Shown here: piece by piece, positions 33,969 through 42,478 of the stretch
Layout: each line of letters starts with the position of its first letter
How positions within the stretch are numbered: position 1 is the stretch's first letter
Assembly (NCBI RefSeq): GCF_006970445.1
Contig: NZ_CP033877.1
Location: 3,542,750 to 3,606,749 of the forward strand
DNA length: 64,000 nt
Origin: Stenotrophomonas maltophilia
GTDB lineage: Bacteria; Pseudomonadota; Gammaproteobacteria; Xanthomonadales; Xanthomonadaceae
Reading direction: 5' to 3'
The notes under the pieces: generated by a model
Database searches by the model: none
The model's input: only the letters and a program-made list of their open reading frames with translations
Told to the model about the DNA's origin: nothing
Translations under genes and position numbers: made by a program

Positions 33969-34928
33969 ATGGCCCTGTACGACTCCATTCTCGATACCGT
34001 CGGCAACACCCCCATCGTCAGGCTGCAGCGCCTGGCGCCGCCACAGGTCAGCGTCTACGCCAAGGTCGAGTCGTTCAACCCCGGTGGCTCGGTGAAGGAC
34101 CGCCTTGCGCTGGCGATCATCCTCGACGCCGAAGCACGCGGCCTGCTCACGCCGGGCGACACCATCGTGGAGGCCACCTCGGGCAACACCGGCGTGGCAC
34201 TGGCGATGGTCGCCGCCGCGCGCGGCTACAAGTTCGTGGCGACCATGGTCGAGACCTTCTCGGTCGAGCGCCGCAAGCTGATGCGCGCCTATGGTGCCAA
34301 GGTGATCCTGACCCCGGCCGCCGAGCGCGGTAGCGGCATGGTGCGCAAGGCGGCCGAACTGGCCGAGCAGCACGGCTGGTTCCTGGCCAGCCAGTTCGCC
34401 AACCCGGCCAACCCGGCGTATCACCGCAACACCACCGCCGCGGAAATCCTGCGCGACTTCGCCGGCAAGCGGCTGGACTACTTCGTCAGCGGCTGGGGCA
34501 CCGGTGGCACGCTCACCGGCGTGGGCGAAGTGCTGAAGGTGGCACGTCCGCAGACCCGCATCATCGCCACCGAGCCGGCCGGCGCCGCCCTGCTCAAGGG
34601 TGATGACTGGAAACCGCACAAGATCCAGGGCTGGACCCCGGACTTCGTGCCGGATGTGCTCAACCGCGATGTGGTGGACGAACTGGTCTCGGTCGAAGAT
34701 GACCGCGCGATCGCCACCGCGCGCCGCCTGGCTGCCGAGGAAGGCATCTTCGTCGGCATCTCCGCCGGTGCCACCGTGGCCAGCGCACTGGACGTCGCCG
34801 CCCGCGCTGAACCGGGCTCGGTGATCCTGGCGATGCTGCCGGACACCGGTGAACGCTATTTCTCCACGCCGCTGTTCGCCGATGTGAACGAAGGGTCCGA
34901 CGACGACTGGCTGGCCGGCCTGCCGTGA
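33969..34928 (+). CDS. cysK: Cysteine synthase CysK
   Basis: A 319-aa PLP enzyme that makes cysteine from O-acetylserine and sulfide. K43 in NPGGSVKDR forms the Schiff base; TSGNTG (70-75) binds the substrate carboxylate, and GTGGTLTGVGEVL binds the cofactor phosphate. PDTGERYFSTPLF closes the protein as in CysK. The ATG has GGAGC 7 nt upstream. It is divergent from cysB. CysM-like enzymes share the fold, but the length and C-terminus favour CysK. Confidence 0.94.
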   Translation: MALYDSILDTVGNTPIVRLQRLAPPQVSVYAKVESFNPGGSVKDRLALAIILDAEARGLLTPGDTIVEATSGNTGVALAMVAAARGYKFVATMVETFSVERRKLMRAYGAKVILTPAAERGSGMVRKAAELAEQHGWFLASQFANPANPAYHRNTTAAEILRDFAGKRLDYFVSGWGTGGTLTGVGEVLKVARPQTRIIATEPAGAALLKGDDWKPHKIQGWTPDFVPDVLNRDVVDELVSVEDDRAIATARRLAAEEGIFVGISAGATVASALDVAARAEPGSVILAMLPDTGERYFSTPLFADVNEGSDDDWLAGLP

Positions 34929-34933
34929 TCCAC

Positions 34934-35034
34934 AGGGTCGGATCCCTTTCCGTCGGGAAAGGGCTCTGACCCTGCCAGTTCACCCTGGAACACGGGGGTC
35001 AGAGCCTTTTCGCGCGGAAAAGGATCTGACCCCC
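34934..35034. repeat. GGGGTCAGA-family hairpins, copies 5 and 6
   Basis: Two hairpins follow the cysK stop codon. The first (34934-34973) is inverted, AGGGTCGGATCCC...GGGCTCTGACCCT. The second (34994-35034) is GGGGGTCAGAGCCTTTTCG...CGGAAAAGGATCTGACCCCC, with CCTTTTC/GAAAAGG in place of CCCTTTCC/GGAAAGGG. The 164 bp from there to the macrodomain gene show nothing clear. Confidence 0.8.
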
Positions 35035-35198
35035 TTCCGCTTCAGCCTGCGTGAAGGCGTCGCCCGCCATCGTGCGTGAAGACCGTTGAATCGCAGCGCG
35101 TGAGACGGTCATGACGCAGTATCGATGCCCTGTCCCCTACCGTGGGAACAGCCGGCGCAGATGCTGCGCGGATCACCTCACAGGCAGGAGACGGACGC

Positions 35199-35798
35199 AT
35201 GAAGATCGAGGTTTGGCAGGGCGACATCACGACCCTGGCGGTGGATGCGATCGTCAACGCGGCCAATGAAACGCTGCTCGGTGGCGGCGGTGTCGACGGC
35301 GCGATCCACCGCGCGGCCGGCCCCGCATTGCTGGCCGAGTGCGAGCAGTTGCCGGAGCTGCGCCCGGGCGTGCGTTGCCCGACCGGCGAAGTGCGCGCCA
35401 CCGACGCCCATGCGTTGCCGGCACGCCATGTACTGCATACGGTGGGCCCGGTCTGGCACGACGGCCAGCGCGATGAACCGGCGTTGCTCGCCAACTGCTA
35501 CTGGAAGTCGCTGCAGCTGGCCGAATCGCTGGGCGTGCAGTCGATCGCCTTCCCGGCGATCAGCTGTGGCGTGTACGGCTATCCGCTGTACCAGGCGGCG
35601 CAGATCGCCGTCACCGAAACACTGGCCTGGCAGCGCAGCCATGCGCAACCGATGCGGATCGTGCTGGTGGCGTTCAATACCGCTACGGCCAAGGCCTACC
35701 AGCAGGCGTTGAGCGCCGCAGGGCAAAGCACTGACAGCGAACCGCGCGGGTCGATGCTGCCGCCCCTGGGTGATGCGGGTTTCGCCGCCGCGCACTGA
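35199..35798 (+). CDS. Macrodomain ADP-ribose hydrolase (YmdB-like)
   Basis: A 199-aa macrodomain protein that likely hydrolyses O-acetyl-ADP-ribose or removes ADP-ribose from proteins. The fold markers are [38 protein letters not shown], with the catalytic Asn-Ala-Asn and Gly-rich loop, then [11 protein letters not shown] for the phosphates. E. coli YmdB is about 20 residues shorter; here a low-complexity tail follows. The ATG at 35199 has AGGAG 8 nt upstream. It stands alone, with no ADP-ribosyltransferase nearby, so a housekeeping role is more likely than a toxin-antitoxin pair. Confidence 0.9.
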   Translation: MKIEVWQGDITTLAVDAIVNAANETLLGGGGVDGAIHRAAGPALLAECEQLPELRPGVRCPTGEVRATDAHALPARHVLHTVGPVWHDGQRDEPALLANCYWKSLQLAESLGVQSIAFPAISCGVYGYPLYQAAQIAVTETLAWQRSHAQPMRIVLVAFNTATAKAYQQALSAAGQSTDSEPRGSMLPPLGDAGFAAAH

Positions 35799-35820
35799 AT
35801 CCCGGTGCGCGACGTAAAGA

Positions 35821-35847
35821 AAAAGGCCGGGCATTGCCCGGCCTTTT
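35821..35847. terminator. Bidirectional terminator between convergent genes
   Basis: AAAAGGCCGGGC-ATT-GCCCGGCCTTTT gives a 12-bp perfect stem with A and T runs on opposite sides. It can end both the macrodomain gene (plus) and the lipoprotein gene (minus). Confidence 0.88.
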
Positions 35848-35866
35848 CTGTTGCACCGTTGTCCTC

Positions 35867-35885
35867 ATCCACGCGTGGCGTGGAT
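35867..35885. repeat. Degenerate SMAG palindrome, ATCCACGC subtype
   Basis: ATCCACGC-GTG-GCGTGGAT is the body of the SMAG subtype seen at 32434, without a GTAG head. It lies just past the stop codon of the lipoprotein gene at 35891. Confidence 0.5.
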
Positions 35886-35890
35886 CACGC

Positions 35891-37033
35891 TCAACGACTG
35901 GCGGCTTCCACCGCGGCGGCGTCATCGGCCACGGCGGCCGCGTCGGCTGCCGCACGTGCCGCGGAGGCCGCAGCCCCATCGGCGCTGGCGCCATCCACCT
36001 GCACACGCACTTCCACCATGCCCGCGCCATTGTTCAGGCTGGACACGTCGACCGTGTAGTGACCGGCCGGCAGGGTCTCTTCCAGGCGCGAGTTGGTACC
36101 GTTGCCACCGTCGTCGTCGGTCAGTTCGACATCACCACCGACCACGCGCAGCACGGTATCGACCTGGCTGGAGATCGCATCCAGCCGCACATCGGCCGGG
36201 CGGTCCAGCGACAGCAGGAAGCGGCGGCGGCCATCGTTGTCGAGCATCGTGTACACACTGCCCGACTTCGGCAGCGCCGTGCCATCGCGCTCGACCAGAT
36301 TACCGGGCAGCTCGATGCGGTTGGCCGACAGGGTGAACATGCCCGTGACACCGTCGCCGAGGCCACGCGCGGTCAGGGTGTACTTGCCCGGCTTCAGCGA
36401 CAAGGTCAGGCGCGAGTTGGTGCTGTCGCCACCGTCGTCATTCTCGGCATCCACGCCCTGGCCCGACAGCTTCAGCACTGGATCGAAGACGTCCGACACC
36501 AGGCGGATCTCGTACAGGCCCGCCTTGTCCACCTGCAGGGTGTAGTCCTGGGAACCACCGGCCAGCATGTCGACGATCTCGCCACCGCCCGCCAGCGGCC
36601 TGCCGTCATACGGCACCAGCTTCTCGGCGCGCAGGCGGTACGGACCGTAATCGGTCGAGCCGTTGGCGTTGACCGCCACCTGATAGGTGCCGCCACCGTT
36701 GGCACGGAAGGCCAGCGAGACGTCGCCTTCGCGCTCGTAGCCGGTGTTGCTGCTGGCCACCAGGCTGCCGTTGTTGAACACGGCGATCGAGCCGCTCAGC
36801 GAACCGGTCAGCTTCAGCCCGACCAGCTGCTTGTCTTCCAGCTTGATCTGGTAGAGCTGGTGGTGGCTGCCGTCGTTGTAGTTGATGCCGCTGCGCGAGG
36901 TGATCTCGCCGGACACCGGCTTGTCGAAATCGAGTGACGCGGCCTTGCCCGCATCCGCGCCGCCGCCGATGCGGTTGCAACCGCCGGCGACCAGGACCGT
37001 GGCAACGGCCAGTGTGATTGCTGCCAAACGCAT
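35891..37033 (-). CDS. Lipoprotein with repeated PPC-like beta domains
   Basis: A 380-aa lipoprotein: the signal peptide ends at a VAGGC lipobox (Cys at 19). The body holds three similar beta-sandwich units of about 100 residues resembling bacterial pre-peptidase C-terminal domains. Two of them share an acidic loop, ENDDGGDSTNSRL and TDDDGGNGTNSRL, which looks like a calcium site. The C-terminal 30 residues are an Ala/Asp-rich tail. The ATG at 37033 has AAGGAG upstream; the longer frame is not coding. No protease or other catalytic domain is fused to it. A cell-surface binding role is plausible but unproven. Confidence 0.8.
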   Translation of the reverse strand: MRLAAITLAVATVLVAGGCNRIGGGADAGKAASLDFDKPVSGEITSRSGINYNDGSHHQLYQIKLEDKQLVGLKLTGSLSGSIAVFNNGSLVASSNTGYEREGDVSLAFRANGGGTYQVAVNANGSTDYGPYRLRAEKLVPYDGRPLAGGGEIVDMLAGGSQDYTLQVDKAGLYEIRLVSDVFDPVLKLSGQGVDAENDDGGDSTNSRLTLSLKPGKYTLTARGLGDGVTGMFTLSANRIELPGNLVERDGTALPKSGSVYTMLDNDGRRRFLLSLDRPADVRLDAISSQVDTVLRVVGGDVELTDDDGGNGTNSRLEETLPAGHYTVDVSSLNNGAGMVEVRVQVDGASADGAAASAARAAADAAAVADDAAAVEAASR

Positions 37034-37106
37034 GTTGTTTCTCCTTGGCCTTCCATGTGGTTCCCGCATGCCGGCCGGGCACGCGGGGGCGGAAAAGATA
37101 CCCGCA

Positions 37107-37135
37107 AAAGCAAACGCCGGCGTAAAGCCGGCGTT
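37107..37135 (-). terminator. Intrinsic terminator after fba
   Basis: AACGCCGGC-GTAAA-GCCGGCGTT; on the minus strand the stem runs into TTGCTTTTG. It ends the aldolase message 28 nt past the stop codon. Confidence 0.75.
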
Positions 37136-37162
37136 GCCCTGTTCATCCTGCAAGGGAACGGA

Positions 37163-38167
37163 TCAACCGTTCCACTTGCCCAGCGCGGCCAGGCCGTTGT
37201 CCTTGGCGCGCTCGTACACGGTCTTCTGGGCGGCAGCGTAGTTGCCCTTCATGTCCTTGGCCCACAGCTTCAGCGCGGCCTGCTGCATGGCGCGGCCGTA
37301 GGAGAAGCTCAGCGGCCACGGCAGGTTGCCCAGCTGGTTCATCGCGTTCAGGTGCTCGGTGGACTGCTCGTCGCTCTGGCCACCGGACAGGAACACCACG
37401 CCCGGCAGGATCGCCGGCACGGTGCTCTTCAGGCACATCACGGTCGACTCGGCCACTTCCTCGACGTCGGCCTGCTCATCGCAGCCCTTGCCGGAGATGA
37501 CCATCGACGCCTTCAGGATGGTGCCTTCCAGCAGCACGTTCTGCTGGTACAGGGCGTCGAACAGCGAACGCAGGGTGGCTTCGGTGACTTCGTAGCAGGT
37601 CTCGATGTCGTGGTCGCCGTCCATGATCACTTCCGGCTCGACCATCGGCACCAGGCCGCATTCCTGGCACAGGGCGGCATAGCGGGCCAGCGCATGGGCG
37701 TTGGACTCGATGCAGGTACCCGACGGGATGCTCTCGCCGATGTTGATGACCGCACGCCACTTGGCGAAGCGCGCGCCCAGCTTGTAGTACTCCTGCAGGC
37801 GCTCGCGCAGGCCATCGAGGCCTTCGGTCACCAGCTCGCCCGGGCAGCCGGCCAGCGGGTGCGCACCCTTGTCCACCTTGATGCCCGGAATCATGCCGTG
37901 GTCGGCCATGTACTTGGCGAACGGCACGCCGTCCTTGGTCGACTGGCGGATGGTTTCGTCGTACAGGATGGCGCCGGAAATGTGCTCGTTGAGCTTCGGC
38001 GTGGTCAGCAGCAGCTCGCGGTAGGCGCGACGGTTCTCCTCGGTGTTCTCGATACCGACGCCGGCGAAACGCTTGGCGATGGTAGCGGTGGATTCGTCGA
38101 TCGCGATGATGCCCTTGCCCGGGGCGACCATGGCCTGGGCGGTTTCAGCCAGCTGTTCGATGCTCAT
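37163..38167 (-). CDS. fba: Class I fructose-bisphosphate aldolase
   Basis: A 334-aa Schiff-base aldolase of the animal/plant-like class I, reversibly cleaving fructose 1,6-bisphosphate. Class markers include GIIAIDESTATIAKRF, YRELLLTTP, GAILYDETIRQ, GIKVDKGAHPLAG, FAKWRAVI, LEGTILKASMV with the active Lys region, and FLSGGQSDEQ. The ATG at 38167 has AGGA 5 nt upstream. It lies downstream of pyk, both on the minus strand, separated by hairpin repeats. Use of class I aldolase in place of class II is typical of Xanthomonadaceae. Confidence 0.96.
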   Translation of the reverse strand: MSIEQLAETAQAMVAPGKGIIAIDESTATIAKRFAGVGIENTEENRRAYRELLLTTPKLNEHISGAILYDETIRQSTKDGVPFAKYMADHGMIPGIKVDKGAHPLAGCPGELVTEGLDGLRERLQEYYKLGARFAKWRAVINIGESIPSGTCIESNAHALARYAALCQECGLVPMVEPEVIMDGDHDIETCYEVTEATLRSLFDALYQQNVLLEGTILKASMVISGKGCDEQADVEEVAESTVMCLKSTVPAILPGVVFLSGGQSDEQSTEHLNAMNQLGNLPWPLSFSYGRAMQQAALKLWAKDMKGNYAAAQKTVYERAKDNGLAALGKWNG

Positions 38168-38288
38168 GTATTTCCTGTGGCGGGTGCGGGAAAAACGTAA
38201 GTATAGCCCCGCGGCCCGTTGCCTCGCCGTGGAGGACAGGATGGAAACGCTTCCACGCCGGCGCAGGACAAAAGATGTCCTGCGGCAT

Positions 38289-38350
38289 GGGGTCAGAGCC
38301 CCTGCGGGGATCTGACCCTGGGGTCGGATCCGCAACGCGGCTCCGACCCC
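38289..38350. repeat. GGGGTCAGA-family hairpins, copies 7 and 8 in tandem
   Basis: GGGGTCAGAGCCCCTGCGGGGATCTGACCC and GGGGTCGGATCCG...CGGCTCCGACCCC stand back to back and share a base at 38319-38320. The stems are shorter and partly different from the other copies. They separate pyk from fba. Confidence 0.75.
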
Positions 38351-38363
38351 GGGCCAACACTCC

Positions 38364-39830
38364 TTACAGATCGCCGAGGCCGCCGGCGCGGCCGTCTTCG
38401 CCCACTTCCAGCAGGCGCAGGGTGTTGGTCGCACCCAGGGTTTCCATGTGCTCGCCGCTGGTGAACACGACGCGGTCACCGGCCTGCAGCAGTTCGGATT
38501 CGACCAGCAGGCGGATGCTGCCGCGTGCGGCTTCGCGCGGGGTCAGCCCGCGGCTGTCGAAGTTGATCGGGTAGACATCGCGCATCAGCGCCATCTGGCG
38601 ACGCGCGCCGTCATGGCGGGTCACCGCGAACACCGGCGCCTTGGCGCGGAAACGCGACAGGTAACGCGCGGTGCCACCGGATTCGGTCATGGCCACGATC
38701 GCACGCACACCCACGTGCTGCGACAGGAACATGGTGGCCATGGCAATCGCCTGGTCGGCACGTTCCAGGTTGCGCGGCGAAGCGTTGAAGTCGGTCTCGG
38801 TCTGGAACTGGCGCTCGGCGCCCAGGCAGATGCGTGCCATCGCTTCCACCGCCTTGACCGGGTAGGCACCGGCGGCGGTTTCCGCCGACAGCATCACCGC
38901 ATCGGTGCCGTCGATGACCGAGTTGGCCACGTCCAGCACTTCCGCACGCGTCGGGATCGGGCTTTCCACCATCGACTGCAGCATCTGCGTGGCGGTGATC
39001 ACCACCTTGTTCTGCGCCAGCGAGGCCTTGATGATCTTCTTCTGCAGGCCCGGCAGCTCGGCATCGCCGATTTCCACGCCAAGGTCGCCACGGGCGACCA
39101 TCACCACGTCGCTGGCCTCGACGATTTCTTCCAGGTTCTCGATCGCCTCGGTGCGCTCGATCTTCGACACCAGCGCGGCATCACAGCCGTGCGAGCGGGC
39201 GATGTCACGCGCGTCGTTCATGTCCTGCGCGTTGCGGCAGAACGACACGGCGATGAAGTCGACGCCGATCTTGGCAACGATGCCGATCAGTTCCTTGTCA
39301 CGCTCGGTCAGCGCACCCAGCGAGAGGCCACCGCCCTGCTTGTTCAGGCCCTTGCGGTCGGACAGCACGCCATCGTTGAGCACGGTGTTGACGATGCGGT
39401 CGCCCTGCACTTCCACCACCTGCAACTGCATCAGGCCGTCGTCGAGCAGCAGCACATCACCCGGGCCCACGTCCTGCGGCAGGCCGAGGTAGCTCACGCC
39501 CACCTGGCTGGCAGTACCCGGGCCGGCGTTCTCGCTGGCGATCAGGTCGAAGCGGTCGCCCGCCTTCAGCTGCACCTTGCCTTCGGCGAAGCGCTCGATG
39601 CGGATCTTCGGGCCCGGCAGGTCGGCCAGGATGCCCACTTCCACGCCCACGCGGGCCGCAGCAGCACGCACTTCGGCGGCACGCTTGGCCTGGCCGGACG
39701 GATCGCCATGGCTGAAGTTCAGGCGCACCACATTGACGCCGGCGCGGAACAGATCCTCCAGCACGCCCGGCGGATCAGTGGCCGGACCGAGGGTGGCAAG
39801 GATCTTGGTGCGACGCTGACGCTCGAACAT
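38364..39830 (-). CDS. pyk: Pyruvate kinase
   Basis: A 488-aa glycolytic enzyme that transfers phosphate from phosphoenolpyruvate to ADP. Recognised parts are RTKILATLGPAT, VRLNFSHGD with the Arg and Asn of the active site, DLPGPKIRIERF, AVSFCRNAQD, the metal-binding MVARGDLGVEIG and TATQMLQSM. A C-terminal allosteric domain is present. The size and N-terminus resemble the type II (PykA) enzyme. The gene precedes fba and follows the pgk-phosphatase pair. A 179-bp gap upstream holds its promoter and a GCAGAGCCG...CGGCTCTGC hairpin at about 39976-40003. Confidence 0.95.
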   Translation of the reverse strand: MFERQRRTKILATLGPATDPPGVLEDLFRAGVNVVRLNFSHGDPSGQAKRAAEVRAAAARVGVEVGILADLPGPKIRIERFAEGKVQLKAGDRFDLIASENAGPGTASQVGVSYLGLPQDVGPGDVLLLDDGLMQLQVVEVQGDRIVNTVLNDGVLSDRKGLNKQGGGLSLGALTERDKELIGIVAKIGVDFIAVSFCRNAQDMNDARDIARSHGCDAALVSKIERTEAIENLEEIVEASDVVMVARGDLGVEIGDAELPGLQKKIIKASLAQNKVVITATQMLQSMVESPIPTRAEVLDVANSVIDGTDAVMLSAETAAGAYPVKAVEAMARICLGAERQFQTETDFNASPRNLERADQAIAMATMFLSQHVGVRAIVAMTESGGTARYLSRFRAKAPVFAVTRHDGARRQMALMRDVYPINFDSRGLTPREAARGSIRLLVESELLQAGDRVVFTSGEHMETLGATNTLRLLEVGEDGRAGGLGDL

Positions 39831-40009
39831 GGTGGATGGGCCTCTCCCGTTAAAGAACGGAAATTAGCACATCCTTCACGCCGCATGTATACGGTTACAG
39901 CCTTGTGCTGCCTGACTCCGCGGGTCATGGAACGGACATCGTCCGGACATACGCTGGCGCAGGGGGGGCGGTTCTGCAGAGCCGGGCATGGGCTCGGCTC
40001 TGCAGGGGA

Positions 40010-40663
40010 CTACGCCAACAGCGTTTCCAGCTGCGCCGGCTCACGTGCCAGCTGGCTGGCACCGGCTTCGGTCAATTCCACCTCACCGCCAAAGCCCCAC
40101 AGCACACCGACACTGCGCAGGCCGTGGTGGCGCGCGCCTTCAATGTCCATGCGGCGGTCGCCGATCATCCAGCACTGCGCGGGCTGCACCTGCAGCCGGC
40201 GCAGTGCCTCGCCGACCAGTTCCGGCTTGTGGCTGCGCGAGCCATCCAGGGTCGAACCGACGATCTCCTCGAACAGCCCACCGAACGGCAGGTGGGCGAG
40301 GATGCGGCGCGCGTGCGGCTCGTTCTTGGCGGTGACCACCGCCAGCCGATGGCCACGCCCATGCAGCGTGCGCAGCGTGTCTTCCACCTGCGGGTACACC
40401 GTGTGTTCGCGCCAGCCTTCGACGTCGAAGCGCTCGCGGTAGTAGCCCACTGCCTGTTCCACCCGCGCCGGTTCGACGAACAACGGCGCGAAGGTGGTGC
40501 GCAGCGACGGACCGATCCAGCCCAGCAGCGTCTCCTGCGGCGGCACCGGATGGTCCATCTTCTGCAGCGCATAGGCGATGCAGGCAGTGATGCCCACCTG
40601 CGAATCGATCAACGTGCCATCGAGGTCGAAGAACAGGACATCCTTGCTGCGGTCGGCACTCAT
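40010..40663 (-). CDS. HAD-superfamily hydrolase, phosphoglycolate phosphatase-like
   Basis: A 217-aa HAD phosphatase. Motif I is [10 protein letters not shown] with nucleophile D13 and D15; a helical cap follows. Motif II is AVVTAKNEP (Thr), motif III the Lys in SRSHKPELV, and motif [15 protein letters not shown]. Similarity is to Gph/PGP-type enzymes that clear 2-phosphoglycolate or other small phosphates. Its ATG overlaps the pgk stop codon by 4 nt, so the two are coupled. A role in repairing side products near glycolysis is attractive but inferred. Confidence 0.88.
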   Translation of the reverse strand: MSADRSKDVLFFDLDGTLIDSQVGITACIAYALQKMDHPVPPQETLLGWIGPSLRTTFAPLFVEPARVEQAVGYYRERFDVEGWREHTVYPQVEDTLRTLHGRGHRLAVVTAKNEPHARRILAHLPFGGLFEEIVGSTLDGSRSHKPELVGEALRRLQVQPAQCWMIGDRRMDIEGARHHGLRSVGVLWGFGGEVELTEAGASQLAREPAQLETLLA

Positions 40664-41835
40664 GCGCCGCGCGCGTCGAGCGCGGCGACGGCCGGCAGGG
40701 TCTTGCCTTCCAGGAACTCCAGGAACGCACCACCGCCGGTGGAGATGTAGCTGACCTGCCTGGCGATATCGAACTTGTCGACCGCGGCCAGGGTGTCACC
40801 ACCGCCGGCGATGGAGAACGCCGGCGAGCTGGCGATGGCGCGGGCCAGCGCTTCGGTGCCCTTGCTGAAGGCTTCGAACTCGAACACACCGACCGGGCCG
40901 TTCCAGACCACGGTGCCGGCCTTCTCGATCAGCTGCGCGTACTGCGCGGCGGTCTGCGGGCCGATGTCCAGGATCAGATCGTCTTCGGCAACAGCGTCGA
41001 CCGCCTTCACTTCAGCAACAGCGTCCGGCATGAACTGCTTGGCGGTGACCACGTCGACCGGCAGCGGGATATCGGCGCCACGCGCCTTGGCGTCGGCCAC
41101 GATCTTCTTCGCGGTGTCCAGCAGGTCCGGCTCGTACAGCGACTTGCCGACGTTGTAGCCGGCGGCAGCGATGAAGGTGTTGGCGATGCCACCACCGACG
41201 ATCAGCTGGTCGACCTTGCCGACCAGGTTGGCCAGCAGTTCCAGCTTGGTGCTGACCTTGCTGCCGGCGACGATGGCCAGCAGCGGCTTGGCCGGCGCGT
41301 CCAGCGCCTGCGCCAGCGCATCCAGTTCGGCCATCAGCAGCGGGCCACCGGCTGCGACCGGTGCGAAGCGGATGACACCGTGGGTGGAGGCCTGCGCACG
41401 GTGCGCGGTACCGAAGGCATCCATCACGAACACATCGCACAGCGCCGCGTACTTCTTCGACAGGGCTTCATCGTCCTTGCCCTCGCCGACGTTCATGCGG
41501 CAGTTTTCCAGCAGCACCAACTGGCCCGGCTGCACGTCGACGCCGTCGACCCAGTCACGCACCAGCGGGACCTCGCGGCCGAGCAGCTCGGACAGGCGCT
41601 GGGCGACCGGCGCCAGCGACTCCGCTTCGCTCCACACGCCTTCCTTCGGGCGCCCCAGGTGCGAGGTGACCATCACCGCCGCGCCCTGCTCCAGCGCGCG
41701 CTTGAGCGTCGGCAGCGAAGCGGTGATGCGCTGTTCGGAGGTGATGCGGCCATTCTCGATCGGCACGTTCAGATCCTGGCGGATCAGCACGCGCTTGCCG
41801 GAGAGGTCGAGGTCGGTCATGCGGACGATGGACAT
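40660..41835 (-). CDS. pgk: Phosphoglycerate kinase
   Basis: A 391-aa monomeric glycolytic kinase, exchanging phosphate between 1,3-bisphosphoglycerate and ADP. It has [38 protein letters not shown], the hinge [11 protein letters not shown] and the nucleotide-binding [16 protein letters not shown] at 41841 is in frame, but the ATG at 41835 has GAG 6 nt upstream. Expected length is about 390 aa, a good fit. It heads the pgk-phosphatase pair. Confidence 0.96.
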   Translation of the reverse strand: MSIVRMTDLDLSGKRVLIRQDLNVPIENGRITSEQRITASLPTLKRALEQGAAVMVTSHLGRPKEGVWSEAESLAPVAQRLSELLGREVPLVRDWVDGVDVQPGQLVLLENCRMNVGEGKDDEALSKKYAALCDVFVMDAFGTAHRAQASTHGVIRFAPVAAGGPLLMAELDALAQALDAPAKPLLAIVAGSKVSTKLELLANLVGKVDQLIVGGGIANTFIAAAGYNVGKSLYEPDLLDTAKKIVADAKARGADIPLPVDVVTAKQFMPDAVAEVKAVDAVAEDDLILDIGPQTAAQYAQLIEKAGTVVWNGPVGVFEFEAFSKGTEALARAIASSPAFSIAGGGDTLAAVDKFDIARQVSYISTGGGAFLEFLEGKTLPAVAALDARGA

Positions 41836-42004
41836 GGGCAACTCTTTGGCTCAGGGACGGGATGCCGGGTACGGCAGACGGCCATTGTATCGGGTGCGGG
41901 TGGTGGGAGGGCCGATGCCTGCGGCAGGCAGAGGCGCACAGCAACTGCAACAGCAACTGCAACGGCAACGGCCAAAGCGCTGGCGCTTCGTGATGCTGGG
42001 GCTG

Positions 42005-42110
42005 GGCCGGGGTGGTGTGGGCTGGCAGGGGACGCCGTGAATCCGTCCTTGGAGGCTTGGCAGCCGCATCCATGCGGCTGACACCCCTGCCAGCCCACAC
42101 CACCCCGGCC
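42005..42110. repeat. Three-way-junction element E4
   Basis: Perfect 27-bp arms GGCCGGGGTGGTGTG... (42005-42031) and ...CACACCACCCCGGCC (42084-42110). Core: GCCGTGAA, TCC-GTCCTT-GGA, GGCTTGG, CAGCCGCATCCATGCGGCTG. Left flank has CAACTGCAACAGCAACTGC triplets; right flank is CCTCGACAGGTTC. Together with E5 and a GGGGTCAGA hairpin it fills most of the 643-bp gap upstream of pgk. Confidence 0.9.
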
Positions 42111-42179
42111 TCGACAGGTTCATGTGGCGGAGCGGATGGCAAAGGCAGAAGCGGTTTCTGATGTCGGTTGGAAAAGGAA

Positions 42180-42220
42180 GGGGTCAGATCCGTTTTCCTG
42201 CGGAAAACGGATCTGACCCC
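42180..42220. repeat. GGGGTCAGA-family hairpin, copy 9
   Basis: GGGGTCAGATCCGTTTTCC pairs with GGAAAACGGATCTGACCCC, the stem middle differing from other copies on both arms. It lies in the middle of the E4/E5 spacer. Confidence 0.82.
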
Positions 42221-42305
42221 GAGGGCCGTCGAGCGAAGCGACCCGTTTCCGCTCTTGCTCTTCTTCTTTCTCTTCCGTGGGGGGACGCACACGGAAACTG
42301 TCAGA

Positions 42306-42409
42306 GGCCGGGCGGGGTGGGTTCGCGGGGGTGTCAGCCGCATGGATGCGGCTGCCAAGCCTACAAGGACGTACTTGCGGCGTCCCCCGCGAACCCACCC
42401 CGCCCGGCC
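42306..42409. repeat. Three-way-junction element E5
   Basis: Perfect 26-bp arms GGCCGGGCGGGGTGGG... (42306-42331) and ...CCCACCCCGCCCGGCC (42384-42409). The core is inverted relative to E4: CAGCCGCATGGATGCGGCTG, CCAAGCC, TAC-AAGGAC-GTA, CTTGCGGC. Left flank: GAAACTGTCAGA. Right flank: AAGCGCGGCTTTTGC. The arms begin like E4 but diverge after about eight bases. Confidence 0.9.
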
Positions 42410-42478
42410 AAGCGCGGCTTTTGCATTTGCTTTAGACGACCAACCCCACCCACGAGGGGCTGCGCCGTTCGCTGGAAC